Positions 42,260 through 56,150 of a stretch of 64,000 nt of DNA are shown here, in pieces. A program made the position numbers and the translations under genes. This DNA comes from Sacculina carcini (lineage: Eukaryota > Arthropoda > Thecostraca > Sacculinidae), in contig OU696592.1 in the NCBI GenBank assembly GCA_916048095.2, positions 3,346,399 to 3,410,398 of the forward strand, written 5' to 3'. Below the pieces are notes generated by a model, which worked only from the letters and a program-made list of their open reading frames with translations, searched no databases and was not told the origin of the DNA. Position 1 is the stretch's first letter. Each line of letters begins with the position of its first letter.

Positions 42260-43597
42260 TAACGTTTTTCCCGTTCTTGGTTTTAGAGTATCTATACGTA
42301 TGTGAGTGTCTATGCTTATGTAAGTCTACGTGTCTATGTGTTTGTATTGCATTTGTATGCATTACGTGTTGTATGTATTACACTCTATTCTTAATGGGTC
42401 AACCATTCTTAATAAGTAGTACATACACATATACACATGATATAACCCACACAGATAGTACATATAAACACATAGATAATTTGCATAAAATGACAATGAA
42501 TTTTGTGGTGGAAATATTGCAATGTGCATATGAAGAAGATTGTCATTTATTTTTCAAAAATCAACCAGAAGCATTGTGAGTTTGGCTTGTTTGAACATCG
42601 TGGCAACTAGATTGATTGTCACGATGTTAATCCTGGAATGCCCCAAGGCAGTGCATTGGCGTCCTTGCTGTTCAATATTTGTACATAATTGATAATTATC
42701 AATTAAAATTGACGAGATAAAATTGATAGCATATATTGACCCTACTGAATGCGTCTCCTGATAGCAAATATGCACACTCCTATCGAATATGCGTTCAAGC
42801 GTCAGTAGGTCAACTTATGAAGACATTATTCGCATTTCTGATCTTTGTAAATATTTAATTATAAATATTACGCCCGTTATGGCTTTCAGCAGCAGATTCT
42901 AAGCTGAGCTTATTAGACAGAGTAATCGCATCAGCTGTGTTTGTGTTGTGGCACTTTGATCCTGGACCTAGTCACCGCGACGTAACGCTGGTAACGTATG
43001 TATGAGAGCTTTATGAGAACAAACGCAATAAGTATCATCCCCTGAATTTTGACCTGCCTAATGTTTTCCTCACGTGCAATTTATAGCGTTTGTGCTCTTG
43101 CCTTTCTACCTTGTTCAATCATTGTAATAATAATAATAATTGGAAAAAATTTCATCAGAGCTGCAAGCAATAACTGGGTTCTGACAGTCTTAGTTTTCCA
43201 ACAACTACTTAGTTTTGCGGCAGCGTACAAATATTTACGCAGGAAATTAAGAATGAAGCAGGGTAGACTGGAAATACGATACATACACGGTGTATGATAT
43301 ATAATTTTCAGCGGGCGCGCAGACGAGAAACACGTTTGCATAGACGTAATTGTGCTCATATATAGACATTTACTTACAAAGAACACTTATCAAAATGAGC
43401 TTGGACAAAATATCTATAACAACTGAACTCTACTTACGGTTGAAAGTTCCTGTTGATAATGGTGCCGATTAGCGATTAGTGTTAGAATAATTGCAAATAA
43501 GAATTTCATTAAATTTGAGTTATAAATAGGGTAATGGGAGAATTTCATGATAAATGTGTATTTGTATCGATCGGAATTGGTTTATTCTCTTTTTTGT
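42260..43597. other. LINE 3' UTR remnant and unassigned DNA
   Basis: The start continues the LINE fragment interrupted by LTR-RT2. 42516-42602 is the second copy of the 88-bp repeat at 28464. The rest has no recognisable gene; the short ORFs (42277-42579, 43049-43297) show no motif. Confidence 0.5.
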
Positions 43598-44084
43598 CAC
43601 TGCCTGACATTTATCATCGCTGTTGTGTAAAATACACAGTTGGTTTATTATATTCGTATATATATATGCACGATTTGTTGAAATCAACAGCAATCTGGGC
43701 ACTGTTGTGCTGGTACGATAGCTTCTCTATGCTTCGCACGATTTTTCTGTGTTCAGGAGACAACACACTCAGTTGTTCACTGAAGTTTATTCCTCGAAGT
43801 ACCTTTCGGCTACACGAAAACCGTACACGAAAAACACCGTTTATCGTGTATTGTTTGATATTGTGTATTTTGTTTTGTATTGTGTTATATCTACTTCTCC
43901 TGACGATGGCTAGTGACAGCCGAAAGGTACCTCGAGGAATAAACTTCAGTGAACAACTGAGTGTGTTGTCTCCTGAACACAGAAAAATCGTGCGAAGCAT
44001 AGAGAAGCTATCGTACCAGCACAACAGTGCCCAGATTGCTGTTGATTTCAACAAATCGTGCATACATAATGGCCTCCTTCCAAA

Positions 44085-44130
<46 letters not shown>

Positions 44131-44212
44131 CACGAGCAACACGAGCATGCCAGTTTGTTGCTTCTTATATTATCTGTGTTCACACCTCCATTCACTTATC
44201 AATGATAAGTTC
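43598..44212. repeat. (TA)n-core repeat containing a foldback
   Basis: The outer blocks match 982-1204. Between them are a 146-bp inverted repeat (43666-43811 and 43918-44063, few mismatches) with a ~106-bp centre, and a (TA)n tract at about 44085-44127. The right arm carries GACGATGGCTAGTGACAGCC then GAAAGG, a wording seen at Penelope-like termini. Confidence 0.8.
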
Positions 44213-44269
44213 AAAGAAATTTATCAAAGAAAATTTATCGTATCAAAGAAATTTTATTTCCTACTCAAC

Positions 44270-46030
44270 GCATTATAATGTATACCAAAAAATTGAATAT
44301 AAAACATGTAAAATAGACAAAAATTCAATCTACATTCAAAATTTTATTTAAACTCCACGCGTCAAATTTTCTATATGTTTTTCTCTATTTCTCAAAAAAT
44401 AATTATCACACATCTAAATAAATGATACCATCATGCTGGGAATTTTGTTTTCTACAACAAATTATAATTTTTTATTTTACTAAGTGTATTAAGAAAAAGT
44501 TACGGCGGTGTGAAGTGTAAATGACAAAGTCAAAAAGGCAAAATTAGAACAAAAAAACGTGAATATTTTGGTCAATATTCCGCTATCTATTCCTCATAAA
44601 CCAGCAATGGTACAGCTATAAATATTGTACTATTGTGTAAATAATTTTGTGTTCTGCAATAAAAGTTATAATTTATACCCACAAATGATACAAAAGACGT
44701 GTAAAATCGGCAAAATTCTCAAATAGATCCAAAATTTCACTTGAACACCGGGTTATTAAAATTAATTAATTTTTCTACTATTTCTCAGTAACTACCTGTC
44801 ACACATTAAAATAAATTATACCATCGTGCTAGAAATTTTGTTTTCTACAATACGGTATAATTTTTTATTTTCCAAAGTGAACCTAAAGGAAGTCACGGCG
44901 GTGTAAAATCAAAATGGCATGTTGCCAATTTGACAGCTATTATGCGCACTTGCGATTACACATGAATATACACTGATTTAATTTCACTGAAGTCCAATCA
45001 CAATTTACGCACTTGCGATCACACAGGAATATACTAATGTGTAGAGAATTTTGTGTTCTACAATATAAGCTATAATTTATACCCACAAATGATACAAAAA
45101 ACGTGTAAAATTGGCAAAATTCTCAAATACATCCAAAATTACACTTGAACACCGGGCGACTAAAATTAATTCATTTTTCTACTATTTCTCATTAACTATT
45201 TGTTAAACATAAAAATATATTATACCATCGTGCTAGAAATCTTGTTTTCTACAATACGATATAATTTTTAATTTTCCAAAGTGTATCTGAAGGAAGTTAC
45301 GGCGGTGTAAAGTCAAAAGCACATATTACCAATTTGACAGCTATTATACGCACTTGCAATTACACAGGAATATACACCGATTAAATTTCACTGAAGCCCA
45401 ATCACAATTAAGAATGCATCATATTAGCTCCAAGCATGGATGGTGTGGTTTTATTGGGTACAGTTTAATTTATGCTACACTACACTGAATAGAATGGCTT
45501 TATTGTCCTCAATATTTACACATGAATTGTTACGCCCGACGGGCGGATACAATGCTACTGGGAACAAAGTAAACTACTGAATTTTACTGTTTAATTTAAT
45601 TTGTTTAATTTCAAGTTGCATAAGCTTAAGTTGCATAAGGATATGGGTTGTAACATCATGCAATGCCAACTATATGAATATGCTGTTTTAGCGGACGCAT
45701 AAATCTGGAATTATAGAGATGACAGAAAGTTTCATTGTTTTGATAGTGTTACACTTCTGAATTACTACACACGAAGGACGGGAGTGAATTTGAGCAGTGT
45801 TGAGGGAAAAACATCGTCAATAATTAAAACAAGAATTTACAAATTTCACTTTTTCTGTTGGTCGTTTTTCATCAATTTTCTTTGTGTTTGTTTCGTGTTT
45901 GAGTTCTGAATTATTCCGCACGACGGGCAGCTTTAAATATGAGGCGGGTTGTGGAAAAACATGTTTTCTAAATTGAAACATAAATTTCACATTTAGACTT
46001 TTATATTGGCTAAACATTCCTATGGGTTTG
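44270..46030 (-). repeat. Inverted copy of the 31.5-33.6 kb block
   Basis: Reverse complement of the sequence from about 31515 to 33570 (GC boxes, ~341-bp units), shorter by roughly one unit. Examples: CTTTTATATTGGCTAAA at 46001 and CGCACTTGCGATTACAC at 44945. It ends near 46030-46041 at a direct-orientation block. Confidence 0.8.
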
Positions 46031-46040
46031 TGGGATTCCT

Positions 46041-48631
46041 ATAGGTAGAAAAATTAATTAATTTTAATCACCCGGTGTTCAAGTGTAATTTTGGATGTAT
46101 TTGAGAATTTTGCCAATTTTACACGTTTTTTGTATCATTTGTGGGTACAAATTATAAATTTTCTTCTAGAACACAAAATTATCTACATAATAGTATAATT
46201 TTTATAGCTGTACCATTGCTGGTTTATGAGGAATAGATAGCGAAATATTGACCAAAATATTCACGTTGTTTTTGCTAATTTTGCCTTTTTGACTTTGTCA
46301 TTTACACTTCACACCGCCGCAACTTTTTTTTATACACTTTGGAAAATTAAAAATTATACCGTGTTGTAGAAAACAAAATTTCCAGCATGATAGTATTATT
46401 TATTTAGATGTGTGATAATTAGTTTTTGAGAAATAGAGAAAAAAGTATAGAAAATCGGACGCGTGGAGTTTAAATATAATTTTGAATGTATATTGAATTT
46501 TTTTCCATTTTACATGTTTTATATTCAATTTTGGGTATAAATTATAGTTCGTTGAGTATAACCAAAAAATTTCTACACATTGGTATAATTTGTATAGTTG
46601 TACCATTGCTCGTATAGGAGGAGTAGTCTTCAGAAAATTGACCAAAATGTTCGCGTTTTTCAGGGTTCATTTTGTCTTTTCACCGCTATAACTTTTTTTG
46701 GTTTCATTTTTGAAATTTAAAATTTAATCTAAGGTGTAGACAAGAAAATTTTCAACGTGATGGTATATATTGTTAGCGGGTACGCCAAGTGGTGGCCGAG
46801 TATTAGCTGATAGAAAATAGACCAAGGAGGGTGGGACACACAAACAGACACACACACAGACACACAGAGGATCTCTTTTATATATATAGATATAGACTAG
46901 CATTAAAACCCGCCCGTTGTGCGGAGCAATTCATAACTTGAAATTAATATTCAATTCATAAACAATATGGAAAATTAAAAATGAAATAGGGTACACTCAT
47001 AAAAATATTAATCAATCAAAAATTCCAAGTTTAATTATTTTTATTTCAGCAAAATATTTCCCCTCAGTCCGCCTTGGTCATTTTTAAACCCGCCCGTCGC
47101 GCGGAACGATTCATACAATAAAATTCATATTTGAAGTCAAATCCATTGGTTTTGTGTATGGATTAATTCTACAGGGGAAATTGAACGTTCTATTGCCTAT
47201 AGTTGCTGCTCGAGGAGCATTTATATTTAGAAAGAAATTACCTTGTTCTAAATGAACCATTTGAAAAAATGAACTAAAAAATGGAAACACTTTTTTTAAA
47301 CCCGCCCGTCGTGCGGAACAATTCATACAATGAAATTCATATTAAATCCATAAAATATAATGAATGCAAATTGAAAAGCAAGACATGTAACCTATAAATA
47401 TCTTAACCAATAGAAAAGTCTAAATGTGAATATTTTTGTTTTTATTATGACAAATATTATCCCTCAACCCGCTTGATATATAAGTCTGCCCGTCGTGTGG
47501 AACACAAACACAAAACAAACAATGAAAGATGATGAAATCTTTTCATCAGAATGTTTCCAAACTATATTTATTACTTAACATGGTTCCCCAACATTATTTG
47601 CTCAAGTACTATCTTACTTTTACCGCTATAATATTTATTGCTAAAATATATTTTTTTTCCGCTATCATTTAGACCCAATATAACCTGAGTCAAACCTACC
47701 CAACCCAACCCAACCATTCAATTTTGACCACACTCTGCCTAGTCTGAGGTGATTCAACTCATTAGTTTGTGATCACAAAATATACTGATTCGATCATAAT
47801 TTGTAATCAGAAGACTGAGATTATCTACCCCGGGGGTTCCAAACACGCGGCCCACCAATACTTTTCTCTCAAACCGCCAATATAATATCGGAACCAAACT
47901 GTAAGGCAGCTAAATTCACATTTGTTGCATAATGCGATATATTTATACACCATTTAAGTCACATTTACATTAGTGAGTCTGGATCTTGAAGTCAAGCCCG
48001 TGAGTTTTGTATATGGATTCATTCCACACGATAAAATTGAATGTTTGAACCCACCCGTCGTGCGGAACAATTAATAAAACAAAAGTAATACATATTTAAA
48101 TGCAAACAGCCAGTCTAATAGAAAACTCTGAATTGTAAAATCTATACCAATAGAAAATTCCTGTTGTGAATTTGCCTATTCTTATTCTAATAATTGACGG
48201 CATATTATTCAGTCAACCCGCCTCATACTTAAGCCTGTCGTCAGGGATAATTTCGAAATGTAAACACAAAATATCAATACAATTTTTTAGTATATATATG
48301 AACGTTTTTCCATAATATTATCTCATAACTCCCGGTTAATGCTTCCACTAATGCATCATATTCATACAGTTGTTATTTTTTGGATTACACCGATATTACA
48401 GCCCTTGATATTACAGCCGATATTATATTATGCAATCTATATTCTGCAACGTATTATTCCTAATATATCATCAGATCATATATCATCAGATCGCAAAATA
48501 TATTTGAAGGTTCACATCATTCTCCACCATCATTTGCTCAAGAGCTATTCTACTTTTATCGCTGGAATATTTACTGCTAGCAAAATATCATATACCTCGC
48601 TATCATTTAAACCCACTCTTTATAGATACAC
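46041..48631 (+). repeat. 2.6-kb copy of 33095-35683
   Basis: Direct duplication, offset about 12,946-12,948 bp, near-identical over its whole length. It begins at ATAGGTAGAAAAATTAATTA and ends at CTCTTTATAGATACA. It includes the ~170-bp subunits, the TATATATAGAT tail and GC-box modules. Confidence 0.9.
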
Positions 48632-51330
48632 TAGCATTAAAACCCGCCCGTTGTGCGGAAGAATTCATAAAAATATTGCAAATTAAAAATAAATAAGGCA
48701 AACTCATAAAAACCTTAATCAATTAAAAAGTCTAAATTTCATTATTTTTAATTTACATTTTGACAAAATATTTTCACTCAGCCCGCCTCATATTTAAACC
48801 CGGCCGACGTGCGGAATAATTCAGAACTCGAACACCATCCGTTCTGGTTCTTGAAGTCAAATCCATTAGTTTTGTATATGAATTCATTCTACACGGTGAA
48901 ATTGAACGTTTTATTGCTGCCCGCGGGACATTTTTATTTCATAAAAATGAGCCATCGCTTCGTTTGCGTTTGAAGCCCCTGATCATTGAACCAGCGAACC
49001 ATGAACCAGCGCAATTATGTCACCTCATATTCAAGCATACATACACAGACAGACAGATAATTTCTTCTTTATGTATATATATAGCATTAAAACCGCATTA
49101 AAACCCGCCCGTTGTGCGGAACAATTCATAAAAATATTGCAAATTAAAAATAAATCAGGCAAACTCATGAAGACCTTAATCAATTAAAAAGTCTAAATTT
49201 CATTATTTTTAATTTTATTTTGACAAAATATTTTCACTCAACCCGCCTCATATTTAAACCCGCCCGACGTGAGGAAAAATTCAGAACTCGAACACCATCC
49301 GTTCTGGTTCTTGAAGTCAAATCCATTAGTTTTGTATATGAATTCATTCTATACGGTGAAATTGAACGTTTTATTGCTGCCCGCGGGACATTTTTATTTC
49401 ATAAAAATGAGCCATCGCTTCGTTTGCGTTTGAAGCCCCTGATAATTGAACCAGCGAACCATGAGCCAGCGCAATTATGTCACCTCATATTCAAGCATAC
49501 ATACACAGACAGACAGATAATTTCTTCTTTATGTATATATATATAGCATTAAAACCCGCCCGTTGTGCGGAGCAATTCATAACATGAAATTCATATTCAA
49601 TTCATAAAAAATATGGAAAAATAAAAATGAAATAGGGTACACTCATAAAAATATTAATCAATTGAAAATTATAAGTTTAATTATTTTTATTTCGACACAA
49701 TATTTCCCCTCAGTCCGCCTGAGTCATTTTTAAACCCGCCCGTCGTGCTGAATAATTCAGAACTCGAACACGATCCGTTCTGCATCTTGAAGTCAAATCC
49801 ATTGGTTTTGTGTATGGATTAATTCTACAGGGTAAATTGAACGTTCTATTGTCTATAGTTGCTGCCCGCGGAACATTTTTATTTAAAAAAAAAAAAAAAC
49901 TTTTTTTAAATGAACCATTTGAAAAAATGATCTACAAACACTTTTTTAAACCCACCCGTCGTGCGGAACAATTCATACAATAAAATTCATATCAAATCCA
50001 TAAAATATAATGAATACAAATTGAAAAGCAAAAAATGTAACCTATAAATATCTTAACCAATAGAAAAGTCTAAATGTGAATATTTTTGTTCTTATTTTGA
50101 CAAATATTATCCCTCAACCCGCCTGATATATAAATCTGCCCGTCGTGTGGTATAATTCAGAACACAAACACGAAACAAACAATGAAAGATGATGAAATCT
50201 TTTCATCAGACTGTTTCCAAACTATATTTATTACTTAACATCATTCCCCAATATCATTTGCTTAAGTACTATTTCACTTTTACCGCTATAATATTTATTG
50301 TTAAAATTGATATATTTTCCGCTATCATTAAAACCCAATATAACCTGAGTCAAACCTACCCAACCCAACCCAACCATTCAATCTTGACCGCTCTCAGCCT
50401 AGTCTGAGGTGATTTAACTTATTAGTTTGTGATCACAAAATATACTGATGCGATCATAATTTGTAATCAGAAGACTGAGATTATCTACCCCAGGGGTCCC
50501 AAACACGCGGCCCACCAATACTTTTCTCTCAACCCGCCAATATAGTATCGGGACCAAACTGTAAGGTAGCTAAATTCACATTTGTTGCATAATGCGATAT
50601 AATTTTACACCATTATCATATTATCTCATAATTCCCGGTTAATGCTTCCACTAATGCATCATATTCATACAGTTGTTATTTTTTGGATTACATCGATAAT
50701 GCAGCCCTTGATATTACAGCCGATATTATATTATGCAATCTATATTCTGCTACGTATTATTCGTAATACATATATCATCAGATCGCAAAATATATTTAAA
50801 GGTTCACATCATTCTCCAAAATCATTTGCTTAAGAGCTATTCTACTTTTATCGCTAGAATATTTACTGCTAGCAAAATATCATATACCTCGCTATCATTT
50901 AAACCCACTCTTTATAGATACATTTAATTCGCCCGTCGTGCGGAACAGTTCATAAAATATAATTAATATTCAATTCATAAAAAATTAGTGCAAATTGAAA
51001 AAGAAAAACAAACCCACAGGAAAGTTATAGCTAATCTAAAAGTCTAAATGTGAAATTTATGTTTCAATTTAGAAAACATGTTTTTCCACAACACTATCAA
51101 AACAATGCAACCTTCTGTCATCTCTATAATTCCAGGTTAATGCTTCCGCTAAAACAGCATAAGTTGGCATTACATGATATTGCAACCCATATCCTTATGC
51201 AACTTATGCTTATGCAACTTGAAATTAAACCAATTAAATTACACAGTTAAATTCAGTAGTTTACTTTGTTCCCAATAGCATTTTACCCGCCCGTCGTGCG
51301 GAACGTTATTGAGGACAATAAAGCCTTTAT
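48632..51330 (+). repeat. GC-box repeat array, block 3
   Basis: Two adjacent ~460-bp copies (48632-49090, 49095-49545), each from CTAGCATTAAAACCCGCC-type starts to ACAGACAGACAGATAATTTC and TTTATGTATATATATAG, then further modules like 33951-35690 with GC boxes near 49555, 49735, 49950, 50932 and 51286. No genes. Confidence 0.85.
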
Positions 51331-51886
51331 ATTCAGTAGAGTGTAGCATTAATTAAACTGTACGCAATAAAACCACACCATCCATGCTTGGAGATAATAT
51401 GATGCATTCTTAATTGTGATTGGGCTTCAGTGAAATTTAATCGGTGTATATTCCTGTGTAATCGCAAGTGCGCATAATAGCTGTCAAATTGGCAATATGT
51501 CCTTTTGACTTTACACCGCCGTAACTTCCTTCAGATACCCTTTGAAAAATTACAAATTATACCGTATTGTAGAAGAAAAGATTTCTAGAACGATGGTATA
51601 ATTTATTTTTATGTGTAACAAATAGTTACTGAGAAATAGTAGAAAAATGAATTAATTTTAGTCGCCCGGTGTTCAAGTGTAATTTTGGATGTATTTGAGA
51701 ATTTTGCCAATTTTACACGTTTTTTGTATCATTTGTGGGTATAAATTATAGCTTATCTTGTAGAACACAAAATTCTCTACACAGTAGTATATTCCTGTGT
51801 AATCGCAAGTGCGTAAATTGTGATTGGACTTCAGTGAAATTTAATCAGTGTATATTCATGTGTAATCGCCAGTGCGCATAATAGCT
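51331..51886 (+). repeat. ~341-bp tandem units, block 3
   Basis: Units starting TATATTCCTGTGTAATCGCA at about 51445 and 51788, as at 32158. They lead into the 2.13-kb duplication. Confidence 0.8.
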
Positions 51887-54800
51887 GTCAAATTGGCAAC
51901 ATGACATTTTGACTTTACACCGGCGTAACTTCCTTCAGATACACTTTGGAAAATTAATAATTATACCGTACTGTAGGAAACAAAATTTCTAGCACGATGG
52001 TATAATTAATTTTAATGTATGACAAATAGTTCCTGAGAAATGGGTATAAAAATGAATAAATTGTAGTAACCCGGTGTTCAAGTGTAATTTTGGATGTATT
52101 TGAGAATTTTGCCAATTTTACACGTTTTTTGTATCATTTGTGGGTATAAATTACACCTTTTCTTGTAGAACACAAAATTCTCTACACAGTAGTATATTCC
52201 TGTGTAATCGCAAGTGCGCATAATAGCTGTCAAATTGGCAATATGTCCTTTTAACTTTACACCGCCGTCACTTCCTTCAGATACACTTTGGAAAATTAAG
52301 AATTATACCGCATTTAAAAAAATACAATTTCCAGCACGATGATATAATTTATTTTAATGTGTGACAAATAGTTCCTGAGAAATAGGTAGAAAAATGAATT
52401 AATTTAGGCGCCCGGTGATCAAGTGTAATTTTGGATGTATTTGACAATTTTGCCAATTTTACACATTTTTTTATCATTTGTGGGTATAAATTATAACGTT
52501 TCTTGTAGAACACAAAATTATCTACACAATAGTATAATTTTTATAGCTGTACCATTGCTGGTTTATGAGGAATAGATAGGGGAATATTTAGCAAAACATT
52601 CACGGTTTCCAGTGCTAATTTTGCATTTTTGACTTTGTCATTTTGACTTCACACCGCCGTAACTTTTTTTTAATACACTTTGGAAAATTAAAAATTATAC
52701 CGTGTTGTAGCAAACAAAATTCCCAGCATGATGGTATTATTTATTTAGTTGTGTGATAATTAGTTTTTGATACATAGAGAAAAAAGTATAGAAAATCGGA
52801 CGCGTGGAGTATAAATATAATTTTGAATATAGATTGAAATTTTGTCATGTTTACATCTTTTATGTTCTATTTTTGGATATAAATTATAACCTATCTTGTA
52901 GAACAGAAAATTCTCTACACAGTGGTATAATCTGTTTGGCTGTACCATTTCTGGTTTATGAGGAGTAGATGGCAGAGCATTGACCACAATTTTCGCATTT
53001 TTCAGGGTTCATTTTGTCTTTTCACCGCTATAACTTTTTTTTATTTCATTTTTGAAATTTAAAATTTAATCTAAAGTGTAGACAAGAAAATTTCCAACGT
53101 GATGGTATAAATTGTTAGCGGGTAGGCTGAGTGGTGGCCGAATAATAGCTGATAGAAAATGGACCAAGGAGGGTCGAACACACACACACACAGACACACA
53201 CACACACACACACAGAGGATCTCTTTTATATATATAGATTTAAGCCCGCCCGTCGTGCGGAACAGTTCATAAAATATAATTAATATTCAATTCATAAAAA
53301 AATTAGTGCAAATTGAAAAATATAAACAAACCCATAAAAAAGATTTAGCCAATATAAAAGTCTAAATGTGAAATTTATGTTTCAATTTAGAAAACATGTT
53401 TTTCCACAACCCGCCTCATATTTAAAGCTGCCCGTCGTGCGGAATAATTCAGAACTCAAACACGAAACAAACACAAAGAAAATTGATGAAAAACGACCAA
53501 TAGAAAAAGTCAAATTTGTAAATTCTTGTATTAATTATTGAAGATGTTTTTCCCTCAACACTGCTCAAATTCACACCCGTCCTTCGTGTGTAGTAATTCA
53601 GAAGTGTAACACTATCAAAACAATGAAACTTTCTGTCATCTCTATAATTCCAGATTTATGCGCCCGCTAAAACAGCATATTCATATAGTTGGCATTGCAT
53701 GATATTACAACCTATATCCTTATGCAACTTAAGCTTATGCAACTTGAAATTAAACCAATTAAATTATACAGTAAAATTCAGTAGTTAACTTTGTTCCCAG
53801 TAGTATTTTACCCGCCCGTCGGGCGGAACAATTCATGTGTAAATATTGAGGACAATAAGGCCATTCTATTCAGTATAGTGTAGCATTAATTAAACTGTAC
53901 CCAATAAAACCACACCATCCATGCTTGGAGCTAATATGATGCATTCTTAATTGTGATTGGGCTTCAGTGAAATTTAATCGGTGTATATTCCTGTGTAATC
54001 GCAAGTGCGCATAATAGCTGTCAAATTGGCAACATGACATTTTGACTTTACACCGGCGTAACTTCCTTCAGATACACTTTGGAAAATTAATAATTATACC
54101 GTACTGTAGGAAACAAAATTTCTAGCACGATGGTATAATTAATTTTAATGTATGACAAATAGTTCCTGAGAAATGGGTATAAAAATGAATAAATTGTAGT
54201 AACCCGGTGTTCAAGTGTAATTTTGGATGTATTTGAGAATTTTGCCAATTTTACACGTTTTTTGTATCATTTGTGGGTATAAATTACACCTTTTCTTGTA
54301 GAACACAAAATTCTCTACACAGTAGTATATTCCTGTGTAATCGCAAGTGCGCATAATAGCTGTCAAATTGGCAATATGTCCTTTTAACTTTACACCGCCG
54401 TCACTTCCTTCAGATACACTTTGGAAAATTAAGAATTATACCGCATTTAAAAAAATACAATTTCCAGCACGATGATATAATTTATTTTAATGTGTGACAA
54501 ATAGTTCCTGAGAAATAGGTAGAAAAATGAATTAATTTAGGCGCCCGGTGATCAAGTGTAATTTTGGATGTATTTGACAATTTTGCCAATTTTACACATT
54601 TTTTTATCATTTGTGGGTATAAATTATAACGTTTCTTGTAGAACACAAAATTATCTACACAATAGTATAATTTTTATAGCTGTACCATTGCTGGTTTATG
54701 AGGAATAGATAGGGGAATATTTAGCAAAACATTCACGGTTTCCAGTGCTAATTTTGCATTTTTGACTTTGTCATTTTGACTTCACACCGCCGTAACTTTT

Positions 54801-56150
54801 TTTTAATACACTTTGGAAAATTAAAAATTATACCGTGTTGTAGCAAACAAAATTCCCAGCATGATGGTATTATTTATTTAGTTGTGTGATAATTAGTTTT
54901 TGATACATAGAGAAAAAAGTATAGAAAATCGGACGCGTGGAGTATAAATATAATTTTGAATATAGATTGAAATTTTGTCATGTTTACATCTTTTATGTTC
55001 TATTTTTGGATATAAATTATAACCTATCTTGTAGAACAGAAAATTCTCTACACAGTGGTATAATCTGTTTGGCTGTACCATTTCTGGTTTATGAGGAGTA
55101 GATGGCAGAGCATTGACCACAATTTTCGCATTTTTCAGGGTTCATTTTGTCTTTTCACCGCTATAACTTTTTTTTATTTCATTTTTGAAATTTAAAATTT
55201 AATCTAAAGTGTAGACAAGAAAATTTCCAACGTGATGGTATAAATTGTTAGCGGGTAGGCTGAGTGGTGGCCGAATAATAGCTGATAGAAAATGGACCAA
55301 GGAGGGTCGAACACACACACACACAGACACACACACACACACACAGAGGATCTCTTTTATATATATAGATTTAAGCCCGCCCGTCGTGCGGAACAGTTCA
55401 TAAAATATAATTAATATTCAATTCATAAAAAAATTAGTGCAAATTGAAAAATATAAACAAACCCATAAAAAAGATTTAGCCAATATAAAAGTCTAAATGT
55501 GAAATTTATGTTTCAATTTAGAAAACATGTTTTTCCACAACCCGCCTCATATTTAAAGCTGCCCGTCGTGCGGAATAATTCAGAACTCAAACACGAAACA
55601 AACACAAAGAAAATTGATGAAAAACGACCAATAGAAAAAGTCAAATTTGTAAATTCTTGTATTAATTATTGAAGATGTTTTTCCCTCAACACTGCTCAAA
55701 TTCACACCCGTCCTTCGTGTGTAGTAATTCAGAAGTGTAACACTATCAAAACAATGAAACTTTCTGTCATCTCTATAATTCCAGATTTATGCGCCCGCTA
55801 AAACAGCATATTCATATAGTTGGCATTGCATGATATTACAACCTATATCCTTATGCAACTTAAGCTTATGCAACTTGAAATTAAACCAATTAAATTATAC
55901 AGTAAAATTCAGTAGTTAACTTTGTTCCCAGTAGTATTTTACCCGCCCGTCGGGCGGAACAATTCATGTGTAAATATTGAGGACAATAAGGCCATTCTAT
56001 TCAGTATAGTGTAGCATTAATTAAACTGTACCCAATAAAACCACACCATCCATGCTTGGAGCTAATATGATGCATTCTTAATTGTGATTGGGCTTCAGTG
56101 AAATTTAATCGGTGTATATTCCTGTGTAATCGCAAGTGCGCATAATAGCT
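51887..56150 (+). repeat. 2.13-kb tandem duplication
   Basis: 51887-54019 and 54020-56150 are the same sequence in tandem (offset 2133, then 2131 after one CA unit is lost at about 55330). Each copy holds two ~341-bp-type units, diverged subunits, the CA/CAGA tail, TATATATAGAT, and GC-box modules. The junctions lie within the homologous phrase GCGCATAATAGCTGTCAAAT, as expected for unequal crossing over. Confidence 0.9.
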
